From the NCBI GenBank assembly GCA_945494195.1, contig CALYVJ010000153.1, positions 1-5,400 of the forward strand: DNA of 5,400 bases, in the 5' to 3' direction. Both the position numbers and the translations under genes were made by a program. Positions 1 to 5,139 of this stretch are shown one piece after another (the first letter of the stretch is position 1; each line of letters begins with the position of its first letter). Below the pieces are notes generated by a model. The model saw only the letters and a list, made by a program, of their open reading frames with translations, did no database searches and was not told the DNA's origin. The DNA comes from an uncultured Selenomonas sp. GTDB lineage: Bacteria; Bacillota; Negativicutes; Selenomonadales; Selenomonadaceae.

Positions 1-49
1 ACTTTAATGATTATATAAAAATAATCTATGAGGTTTGGAGGAAATATTC

Positions 50-1033
50 ATGTTAACTGGCATGGATTACGTTTATGCGGTCTGGCAGGAGCGAAGTTTT
101 TCGGCGGCGGCAAGGCGCCTGTTTATCTCGCAGCCTGCGCTGTCAGCGGCGGTCAAAAAAGTGGAACGGGAACTGGGGCTGCCGATTTTTGACCGCAGCC
201 GCAGTCCGCTGCAGCTGACCGATGCGGGCAAGGCTTACATCGAGGCGGTGGAACGGATTTTCCGGATACAAAAGGATCTCACCCGTTATTGTGGCGATTT
301 GGCAGGGCTTCATAGCGGTTCCCTGAATTTGGGCGGTACCAATTTTTTTGCCTCCTGCTTTTTGCCGCCGATGATTGAGGCATTCAGTCAAAAATATCCG
401 CAGATACAGCTTTCTGTTACGGAATCGGATTCGGCAGATCTTTACGACAAGTTGGCGACGGAGGAGCTGGATATTCTTGTGGACAGCGGGGTCTATGATG
501 CTTCCCTGTATGAGATTCTGCCCTTTTACACGGATCATTTGCTACTGGCAGTACCGAGCAAGCTGGCGGTCAATGCGTGCCGCGAAGTGGCCTCGGGGAA
601 AATGATGCGGGCCGATATCCTAGCGGGGCGGCATTTGCTGGCAGATGTTCCTGTCGTATCGCTGCAGGAATTTGCCGGGGAGGATTTCCTGCTGTTGGGC
701 AAGGGAAATGATATGTACCGTCGGGCTAAGGGGCTTTTCCAGGCTGCAGGGGTCGTGCCGCAAGTCAGGTTGTACCTCAATCAGTTGATGACGGCTTTTC
801 ATATGGCACGGCAGGGGCTGGGGATTACGATTTTGACTGATACGCTGGTGAGTCTGGCGGCACCGACGGATGCGCTGGTCTATTACCGGTTGGCAGGGGC
901 GCTGGCGACACGGGAGACCTTTCTGGCCGTAAAAAAGAGAGGCTATCGGACCAAGGCAATGGAGGGATTCATCCAATCGAGTCTGGGACTCTATAAGAAG
1001 GATTTCTCTCTTGCCAATCAATCCGATAGCTGA
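50..1033 (+). CDS. LysR-family transcriptional regulator
   Basis: A complete 327-residue LysR-type regulator, normal length for the family. The N-terminal winged helix-turn-helix is clear: residues 16-39 read as the usual SFSAAARRLFISQPALS pattern, followed by the ELGLPIFDR wing and LTDAG motif (residues 41-60) and a linker helix. The effector-binding domain starts near residue 90 (GSLNLGG) and includes the late GLGITIL motif near residue 256. I start at the ATG at 50 because GGAGG lies at 37-41, 8 nt upstream; the in-frame TTG at 35 overlaps that site and the ATG at 62 is too far from it. An AT-rich TATAAA at 14-19 could be a -10 element, but any -35 is outside the window. The effector cannot be told from sequence. 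LysR genes often control a divergent neighbour, which here would lie left of the window. The gene converges tail-to-tail with the response regulator. Confidence 0.95.
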   Translation: MLTGMDYVYAVWQERSFSAAARRLFISQPALSAAVKKVERELGLPIFDRSRSPLQLTDAGKAYIEAVERIFRIQKDLTRYCGDLAGLHSGSLNLGGTNFFASCFLPPMIEAFSQKYPQIQLSVTESDSADLYDKLATEELDILVDSGVYDASLYEILPFYTDHLLLAVPSKLAVNACREVASGKMMRADILAGRHLLADVPVVSLQEFAGEDFLLLGKGNDMYRRAKGLFQAAGVVPQVRLYLNQLMTAFHMARQGLGITILTDTLVSLAAPTDALVYYRLAGALATRETFLAVKKRGYRTKAMEGFIQSSLGLYKKDFSLANQSDS

Positions 1034-1035
1034 GC

Positions 1036-1908
1036 TTATCTCGTCACGGCGTCGTGCAGGGCAAAGATGAATTTTTTCATGTTGATGTGTACCTGCGAAA
1101 GTCTGGGTTTCTGGTCATCTTCAATCTGGCGCATGGTGTTGCGGATGTTTGCGTAGTCGAAGTAAAGAGGGGCATACTGTTCAAATCGCGGGTCCGTGTA
1201 ATCCACGGCGCCAAGGGTGGCAATGTGGATGTGGGCCTGGTAAATGGTACGGCGCAGGCGCTGTTCCATCGCCTTGGCTTCCCGGGCGGCATCTGCCGTG
1301 TCCGGACGCATACCGACAACGGAGGTGAAGAGCATTTTGAGGCTCGGGCCTTGTCCGCGGTGCTGGTTGAGCCAATCCAGAATGTCCAGCAGATCTTGGG
1401 CGCCGGGGGCCGTGGCAATGCCGAGCTCCTGCAGGATGGCGGGGCCTTTGGCTGCTGGTTTTGGTGCTGCGCTGGAGGCTGTATTTGCCTGTGGTGTGAG
1501 GTTTGCCAAGGAATGCTGGAGATTTTGTGCAAAGGCCTCGAGTCGCAGATGTTCACTGACGTTTTTGAGGACGCTGACAATTTCATTACGGTTGAGGGGT
1601 TTTGTGATATAGTAATCGACGCCTTCTCCATAGGCCTTGCCTACCAGGTCTTTGCTCTCTACCTGCGAGAGCATGATGACTTTGCCGGCAAAGCCTTTTT
1701 TTATTTTGGTTACGGCTTCGATGCCATCGATACCAGGCATCAGCATGTCGATGATGAGGATGTCGATATGATGGAGGGCGAGAAGGCCGTTGTTGAGGGT
1801 AGCGGCAGAGTCGAGGCTCACGGCAACTTCGCCAAGATTGTAGTCTTCGATGATATCCTGAAGCATCATGCGAATCGCTTCGTCATCGTCAATCAGCATT
1901 ATTTTCAT
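1036..1908 (-). CDS. Response regulator, receiver plus YcbB/GlnL-type DNA-binding domain
   Basis: A 290-residue cytoplasmic response regulator. Receiver domain, residues 1-120: acidic cluster LIDDDE (residues 5-10), phospho-acceptor Asp54 in IIDMLMPGIDG, switch Ser81 in VIMLS, and Lys103 in ITKPL. A low-complexity Ala/Pro/Ser/Thr/Gln linker follows at about 138-156. The C-terminal domain (157-290) is not OmpR, NarL or LytTR; its pattern (LGI near 162, EQRLRRTI near 215, YAPLYFDYANIR near 245, INMKKFI near 275) matches my recollection of the YcbB domain of B. subtilis GlnL. That protein activates glutamine uptake and use genes with kinase GlnK. The start is the ATG at 1908, because AAGGA lies 9 nt upstream (1918-1922) and the receiver fold begins there; the longer reading frame to 1947 adds 13 residues overlapping the kinase. 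The start lies inside the kinase gene, so translational coupling is likely. The natural target is the divergent transporter promoter (inference). Confidence 0.92.
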   Translation of the reverse strand: MKIMLIDDDEAIRMMLQDIIEDYNLGEVAVSLDSAATLNNGLLALHHIDILIIDMLMPGIDGIEAVTKIKKGFAGKVIMLSQVESKDLVGKAYGEGVDYYITKPLNRNEIVSVLKNVSEHLRLEAFAQNLQHSLANLTPQANTASSAAPKPAAKGPAILQELGIATAPGAQDLLDILDWLNQHRGQGPSLKMLFTSVVGMRPDTADAAREAKAMEQRLRRTIYQAHIHIATLGAVDYTDPRFEQYAPLYFDYANIRNTMRQIEDDQKPRLSQVHINMKKFIFALHDAVTR

Positions 1909-3244
1909 AGTTTGATTTCCTTTCCATCTGTTTTTGCAGTTTGGCACATGGCAGCTTGATTTCGCAGGTCACTAGGTTTTCGCCATCGGAGTCGATGGCA
2001 ATGGTGCCGCCGAGCATTTCGGTCTGGTGCCGGACATAGGTCAGTCCGACCCCGCTGGAGGCTTTTCCTGTACTGTCGAATTTGGTGGTATAGCCAGGGC
2101 GGAATACCTTGTCCAGCCGGTGCAGGGGGATGAAGCTGCCGGTGTTGCTGATGCTGATGTGAAGCAGTCCGTCTCCCTTTTTGCCGCAGATGGCAATGGA
2201 TATGAGGCCGGAATACTTTATTGCCTCAACGGCGTTGGCGGCCAGATTGCCGAGGATTGAGAGCAGCATAAAGACATGGAGCGGTGGCAGGCCCTTCTGT
2301 ACTTCCGTGTGAAAACCGATTTGCTTTTCCAGGGACCGGGCGTATTTGGACTGGGTGTGAACCAGCAGTTTCACAATCTGGTCCGGGGGCAGGTAGTCCT
2401 CGACGTGACGGTTGCTGGTAAGCTCCTGCAAGCCGGCATAGATGCGCTGGTGATTCTTCTTGATCTCATGACATTCGCCGGCGATGCGCAGGACTTCTCG
2501 GGCGAGTTCTTGTTCTTCGGGGGTTTGGGCCCAGTTCTTTATTTTGTCGTAGACCTTGTAGCAGTCGTGGGTGACGTCTTCGGCATTCTTCAGCGAACCG
2601 CGCAGTTCGAAGGCTTCTTCGTAGAGGCTGGATATCAGTACGGCCAGCCGGTTTTGTTCCTTGATTTTACGTGCGAGGCGGATTTCCGTGTTGTATAGCT
2701 GGAACAGGAAGAAGAAGGACAGGATGAAGAAACAGCGCAGAATGGCGATGAATAGTAGGCGCAGCAGCATTTCGAGGGTGAAGCGGTAGCCATGCTGATA
2801 GGCGATGGCATTCATGACCGTCAGTTCGGCAATGCTGGCAAACACCTCGGCAAAGATAGCCAAGAAGGCTATCTCTAAGGTTTGGGCGTAGATGGATTTG
2901 CGGGTGAGCTGGGGCAGGGCAAAAAATAGTGCATAAATAAAATAGTAGAAAAAGTTCGGGACGTGAATCAAAAAGGCGTGTCCCATGGGCTGTCCGTACA
3001 GGGCGATATCGAGACAGGCGCGGAATATCATGACGGCGATGCCGGCGGAGATACCGAGGAAAATCCGTGAAAAGGACTGAAGCCAAAGGAGAAAAAGCAG
3101 GAAGACCGGTGAGCCAAAGCTCACGCGGAAATTTTCGAAATCGCCGGTAAAGGGGTGGATTTTGGGTTCTCCGGCAATCGGTACGAGAATAAGCATAAAA
3201 ACGAACAAGAACCAGTCTTGCCGTAACGGCTTTTGATTGAACAT
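1889..3244 (-). CDS. Membrane sensor histidine kinase, YcbA/GlnK type
   Basis: A 451-residue sensor kinase. About six hydrophobic segments fill the first 183 residues (roughly 11-25, 44-58, 62-82, 90-110, 122-148, 158-183), with no large external loop, so the signal is probably sensed in or through the membrane. A charged helical dimerisation region follows. The likely phospho-acceptor is His259 in CHEIKKNHQRI, the SpoOB/YcbA-like form rather than the classic HisKA H-box; His226 (VTHDCYK) is a less likely alternative. The HATPase domain is intact: N-box around Asn337 (NLAANAVEAI), SNTG at 366-369, VFRPGYTTK at 380-388 and GVGLTYVR at 398-405. The early GEPKIHPF...FRVSFG region also resembles YcbA. 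I start at the ATG at 3244 because GGAG lies at 3253-3256, 8 nt upstream; an in-frame TTG at 3307 lacks such support. It overlaps the response regulator by 20 nt. The ligand is unknown; glutamine (as for GlnK) or a C4-dicarboxylate are possibilities. Confidence 0.92.
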   Translation of the reverse strand: MFNQKPLRQDWFLFVFMLILVPIAGEPKIHPFTGDFENFRVSFGSPVFLLFLLWLQSFSRIFLGISAGIAVMIFRACLDIALYGQPMGHAFLIHVPNFFYYFIYALFFALPQLTRKSIYAQTLEIAFLAIFAEVFASIAELTVMNAIAYQHGYRFTLEMLLRLLFIAILRCFFILSFFFLFQLYNTEIRLARKIKEQNRLAVLISSLYEEAFELRGSLKNAEDVTHDCYKVYDKIKNWAQTPEEQELAREVLRIAGECHEIKKNHQRIYAGLQELTSNRHVEDYLPPDQIVKLLVHTQSKYARSLEKQIGFHTEVQKGLPPLHVFMLLSILGNLAANAVEAIKYSGLISIAICGKKGDGLLHISISNTGSFIPLHRLDKVFRPGYTTKFDSTGKASSGVGLTYVRHQTEMLGGTIAIDSDGENLVTCEIKLPCAKLQKQMERKSNYENNAD

Positions 3245-3282
3245 GTTAGCATCTCCGTTGAATAATTTATGGGAAAGTGTAT

Positions 3283-3307
3283 TTGCTATAAATAAAACAT
3301 ATAGCAA
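3283..3307. repeat. Perfect 8-bp inverted repeat, kinase leader
   Basis: Arms TTGCTATA (3283-3290) and TATAGCAA (3300-3307) are exact reverse complements around a 9-nt A-rich spacer. The element lies 39-63 nt upstream of the kinase start codon and downstream of its predicted transcription start. It could be an operator for a dimeric regulator or a weak hairpin in the kinase leader RNA; the AT-rich arms and two-turn-like spacing favour a protein site. The binding protein is unknown. Confidence 0.5.
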
Positions 3308-3331
3308 TATATTTATAGTTAATACATAGAA

Positions 3332-3347
3332 TTTTGTAGTTTCTCGT
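3332..3347 (+). promoter_or_regulatory. Candidate response-regulator direct repeat
   Basis: TTTTGT at 3332-3337 is followed after 4 nt by TCTCGT at 3342-3347. As I recall, B. subtilis GlnL binds a direct repeat of TTTTGT with a 4-nt spacer; the first unit is exact and the second matches at 4 of 6 bases. The GTAGT after each unit (3336-3340 and 3346-3350) also repeats with a 10-bp period, one helical turn. The site sits where the -35 region of a rightward promoter would be, suitable for an activator of the transporter. That the linked regulator binds here is inference. Confidence 0.35.
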
Positions 3348-3369
3348 AGTCAGATAGTTATATTAATAT
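3334..3369 (+). promoter_or_regulatory. Candidate transporter promoter, weak -35
   Basis: A reasonable -10 is TATATT at 3359-3364, with TTGTAG at 3334-3339 as a poorly spaced (19 nt) -35. An alternative pairing is TTCTCG (3341-3346), 17 nt, TAATAT (3364-3369). Neither -35 is good, as expected for an activator-dependent promoter, and both overlap the candidate regulator repeat. The predicted start near 3371-3376 would give a leader of about 70 nt. Confidence 0.35.
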
Positions 3370-3391
3370 CATCAAATAACTCAGTCGTCAA
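3363..3391 (-). promoter_or_regulatory. Predicted promoter of the kinase-regulator operon
   Basis: Read on the minus strand, TTGACG (3391-3386, five of six consensus bases) is followed by a 17-nt spacer and TATTAA (3368-3363, four of six), with a TGn extension (TGA, 3371-3369) immediately before the -10. Transcription would begin near 3356, leaving a leader of about 112 nt before the ATG at 3244. Its -10 lies within the palindrome ATATTAATAT (3360-3369), shared with the candidate rightward promoter, and its -35 lies inside the left arm of the 3380-3418 inverted repeat. Confidence 0.55.
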
Positions 3392-3418
3392 TCAGGAACA
3401 ATAAAATTGATTACTGAG
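3380..3418. repeat. 13-bp imperfect inverted repeat before the transporter
   Basis: Left arm CTCAGTCGTCAAT (3380-3392) and right arm ATTGATTACTGAG (3406-3418) are complementary at 11 of 13 positions around a 13-nt loop; in RNA one of the two mismatches becomes a G-U pair. It ends 12 nt before the transporter's GGAGG and overlaps the kinase -35 element. It could be an operator repressing the kinase promoter or a hairpin in the transporter mRNA leader. No T-tract follows, so it is not a terminator. Confidence 0.55.
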
Positions 3419-3442
3419 ACGGAATTGTAGGGAGGAAGAATC

Positions 3443-4873
3443 ATGGCAGATTCAAAGGGAAATCAGGGGATGAGTCCTCTGGTTCGTGGCCTCATCTGTG
3501 TGGCCATTGGTGCAATTATTTGGTTTATCCCGGCACCGGCTGGTGTCGGACCGCAGGCATGGGGCCTGCTCGCCGTATTTATCGCAACGATTGCAGGCTT
3601 TATCCTGCAGCCAATGCCAATCGGTGCCATTGCAATCATCGCTTGTGCGTTGTTGCCAGTTTTGGGCATCATGAAAGCTGGAGAGGCCTTGGCAGGTTTT
3701 TCCAATACGACGATTTGGCTCATCGTATCGGCATTTATGTTTGCGGAGGGCTTCATCAAGACCGGTTTGGGCAAACGTATTTCCTATATGCTTCTTTCGA
3801 AGTTTGGCAGCAGTACGCTGCGTGTCGCTTACGTCATGAGTGCGGCAGATTTCATCATCGCGCCGTTTACGCCGTCCAATACGGCTCGTGGCGGTGGCAT
3901 TATCTATCCGATTGTCCGCAGTGTCACGGCAGCTGTAGGTGCTGATGCTGAGACGGGCAAGAACAAGAAGACTGGTGCTTTCCTGATGTTCAGTGCCTAT
4001 GCAGCTGTTATCACGTCGGCCTGCATCTTCCTGACGGGTGCATCGAACAACGTTCTTTGCAATACGCTGGCACAGGAGATGTTTGGTACTTCCATCGGCT
4101 GGGGCGAGTGGTTCATGGCTTGCATCATTCCGGGCCTTATCCTGACGATTGCTACGCCGTATATCCTGTATAAGCTCATCAATCCGGAAATCCAGGATTC
4201 TCCGGAGACCATGCAGCTGGCGAAAAAAGAGCTCAGCGAGATGGGGGCTATGAGTATCAAGGAGAAAATCCTCTGTGTGATTTTCCTTGCAGCGCTTATC
4301 ATGTGGGCAACGGGTTCTATCCATCATATTGATTCTGCGTTCGTTGCTTTGCTTGGCCTTTCTGCCATGCTGCTGACGAAAATCCTTGATTGGTCGGATA
4401 TCACGAAACAGCATGGTGCTTGGGATGTCCTGGTATGGATGGGCGTTCTTGTAAACATGGCAGCCTATCTTTCCAAGTTTGGCCTGATGAAGTGGTTTGC
4501 TGGTGTCATGGCAGCTCAGTTTGCTGGCATGCCTTGGATGACGATGCTGATTATCCTCAGCCTTGTCTATACTTTCGCTCATTATGTGCTGGCAAGCAAC
4601 AGTGCGCATATCATGGCACTCTTTGCTGCCTTCGCTACGATTCTTGTAGCGGCTGGTGCGCCGGTACTCGGTGTATTGATTCTTTTAGGAGCGCTCGGCA
4701 ACAGCGCATCGTTCCTCACCCATTATGGCTGTGGCGTTACGCCGATTTTCTTTGGGGCAAACTTCATGGACCAGGGGCAGTGGTGGAAGATTGGTTTCAT
4801 CATCACGATTCTTCATATCGTGGTCTGGATGGGCGTAGGCCTGCCGGTCATGAAACTTATCGGTATGCTGTAA
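3443..4873 (+). CDS. DASS (SLC13/CitT-type) anion/dicarboxylate transporter
   Basis: A complete 476-residue, highly hydrophobic inner-membrane carrier with about 12-14 membrane segments, normal size for the divalent anion:sodium symporter family. Family marks include WFIPAPAGVGPQAWGLLAVF (27-46), the first SNT substrate/sodium motif in PFTPSNTARGGG (141-152), the pseudo-symmetric second motif ASNSAHIMALF (384-394), and LTHYGCGVTPIFFG (425-438). A polar cytoplasmic stretch lies at about 250-275. The overall pattern is closest to the CitT/TtdT/oxoglutarate-malate translocator branch, whose members exchange citrate, tartrate, malate, oxoglutarate or succinate; sodium symport or exchange cannot be decided here. 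The ATG at 3443 follows GGAGG (3431-3435) by 7 nt. It is divergent from the two-component genes and followed by aspA, so a C4-dicarboxylate such as malate, fumarate or succinate is the likeliest cargo (inference). A hairpin follows its stop codon. Confidence 0.93.
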   Translation: MADSKGNQGMSPLVRGLICVAIGAIIWFIPAPAGVGPQAWGLLAVFIATIAGFILQPMPIGAIAIIACALLPVLGIMKAGEALAGFSNTTIWLIVSAFMFAEGFIKTGLGKRISYMLLSKFGSSTLRVAYVMSAADFIIAPFTPSNTARGGGIIYPIVRSVTAAVGADAETGKNKKTGAFLMFSAYAAVITSACIFLTGASNNVLCNTLAQEMFGTSIGWGEWFMACIIPGLILTIATPYILYKLINPEIQDSPETMQLAKKELSEMGAMSIKEKILCVIFLAALIMWATGSIHHIDSAFVALLGLSAMLLTKILDWSDITKQHGAWDVLVWMGVLVNMAAYLSKFGLMKWFAGVMAAQFAGMPWMTMLIILSLVYTFAHYVLASNSAHIMALFAAFATILVAAGAPVLGVLILLGALGNSASFLTHYGCGVTPIFFGANFMDQGQWWKIGFIITILHIVVWMGVGLPVMKLIGML

Positions 4874-4880
4874 GCTAGTA

Positions 4881-4908
4881 CAGACAGGGATCGTAAGGGC
4901 CCTGTCTG
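4881..4908 (+). terminator. Hairpin after transporter, possible terminator
   Basis: CAGACAGGG (4881-4889) and CCCTGTCTG (4900-4908) form a perfect 9-bp stem, six G-C pairs, around a 10-nt loop, 7 nt after the transporter stop. The stem can extend imperfectly through AGCT at 4873-4876 and 4912-4915. No U-tract follows the hairpin; only TAAAATTGT. It is therefore an atypical intrinsic terminator, or a stem that stabilises the transporter mRNA 3' end and lets some transcripts read into aspA. Confidence 0.5.
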
Positions 4909-4929
4909 CTGCCAGCTAAAATTGTCGGA

Positions 4930-4952
4930 ATTGTACATAAAAAATGTACAAT
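4930..4952. repeat. Perfect 9-bp inverted repeat upstream of aspA promoter
   Basis: ATTGTACAT (4930-4938) and ATGTACAAT (4944-4952) are exact reverse complements separated by five A residues. The 23-bp AT-rich element, with no T-tract on either side, looks like a binding site for a dimeric regulator rather than a terminator. It lies about 65-85 bp upstream of the predicted aspA start and shares outer TTGTA/TACAA half-sites with the element at 4992-5008. Confidence 0.55.
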
Positions 4953-4980
4953 GAATAAGGACAAAAAATGAAAATTGTTC

Positions 4981-5009
4981 TTGCATGTATTTTGTATACA
5001 TGATACAAT
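4981..5009 (+). promoter_or_regulatory. Predicted aspA promoter, extended -10
   Basis: TTGCAT (4981-4986), a 17-nt spacer and TACAAT (5004-5009, five of six consensus bases) with TGA just before the -10 give a good extended -10 sigma-A-type promoter. Transcription would begin near 5016, giving a leader of about 124 nt. A second, weaker candidate is TTAATC (5031-5036), 17 nt, TATTAT (5054-5059), starting near 5066. Confidence 0.5.
4984..5008. promoter_or_regulatory. Overlapping inverted repeats covering the aspA promoter
   Basis: Two perfect inverted repeats interlock. CATGTAT (4984-4990) pairs with ATACATG (4996-5002) around 5 nt, and TTGTAT (4992-4997) pairs with ATACAA (5003-5008) around 5 nt. 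Together they span the promoter spacer and the -10, the classic position for a repressor operator. The regulator is not identifiable from sequence; GntR-like or other dimeric repressors are possible. Confidence 0.45.
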
Positions 5010-5019
5010 AAATGTAAAT

Positions 5020-5053
5020 CAATCGATTGCTTAATCGAATGATTAATATCATT
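5020..5053. repeat. Cluster of AT-rich palindromes in the aspA leader
   Basis: Three palindromes lie side by side: CAATCGATTG (5020-5029, perfect); TTAATC (5031-5036) with GATTAA (5041-5046) around 4 nt; and AATGAT (5038-5043) with ATCATT (5048-5053) around 4 nt. The last contains TGAT-N4-ATCA, which matches the Crp/Fnr-family consensus except for its outermost bases. The cluster lies just downstream of the better aspA promoter and overlaps the weaker one. Confidence 0.4.
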
Positions 5054-5139
5054 TATTATCTACTAAAACTACGATGTGAGGTTTTTGGTGCTGCCGCGGG
5101 GATATTTAGCGACAGGCAAAAGAAAGGAACGTGGAAAAA

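Larger units (their letters stand above)
3245..3442. promoter_or_regulatory. Divergent regulatory region, kinase/transporter
   Basis: This 198-nt AT-rich gap separates the start codons of the kinase (leftward) and transporter (rightward). It contains no credible gene. Apart from the two ribosome binding sites it holds a good leftward promoter, a weaker rightward promoter, a 25-bp perfect-arm inverted repeat on the kinase side, a direct-repeat candidate site for the response regulator, and a 39-bp imperfect inverted repeat on the transporter side. Each is listed separately. Confidence 0.75.
4874..5139. promoter_or_regulatory. Transporter-aspA intergenic regulatory region
   Basis: This 266-nt gap has no credible protein gene. 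In order it holds a GC-rich hairpin after the transporter, a perfect 9-bp inverted repeat, an extended -10 promoter with overlapping inverted repeats, a group of AT-rich palindromes, and a leader ending in AAAGGA before aspA. Within the leader, CTGCCGC (5091-5097) and GCGACAG (5109-5115) can form a 7-bp hairpin with one mismatch around an 11-nt loop; this is weak. Confidence 0.7.

Noticed and set aside
1067..1080. ATGAA/TTCAT mini-hairpin near the response-regulator 3' end
   Set aside because: It is a five-base AT-rich stem inside coding sequence, too weak for a terminator.
1054..1959. Long open frame (301 codons) on the + strand opposite the response regulator
   Set aside because: It is antisense to a gene with intact receiver motifs and a recognisable output domain, its translation shows no family pattern, and no ribosome binding site precedes it.
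2276..2698. 140-codon + strand frame opposite the kinase
   Set aside because: It is antisense to the kinase dimerisation and HATPase region, whose conserved boxes are intact.
3452..4609. Long open frame (385 codons) on the - strand opposite the transporter
   Set aside because: The translation is charged, low in hydrophobics and motif-free, as expected from the complement of a membrane protein gene; the + strand clearly encodes a DASS carrier.
4968..5003. Mini-frame of 11 codons (MKIVLACILYT) with AAGGA 6 nt upstream, a possible leader peptide before aspA
   Set aside because: It lies upstream of the predicted aspA start at about 5016, has no codon run suggesting attenuation, and its sequence is accounted for by the promoter and inverted repeats. 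It would matter only in read-through transcripts.
4813..5052. 79-codon frame on the - strand across the transporter end and the gap
   Set aside because: It spans the hairpin and palindromes, has no ribosome binding site and no recognisable motif.
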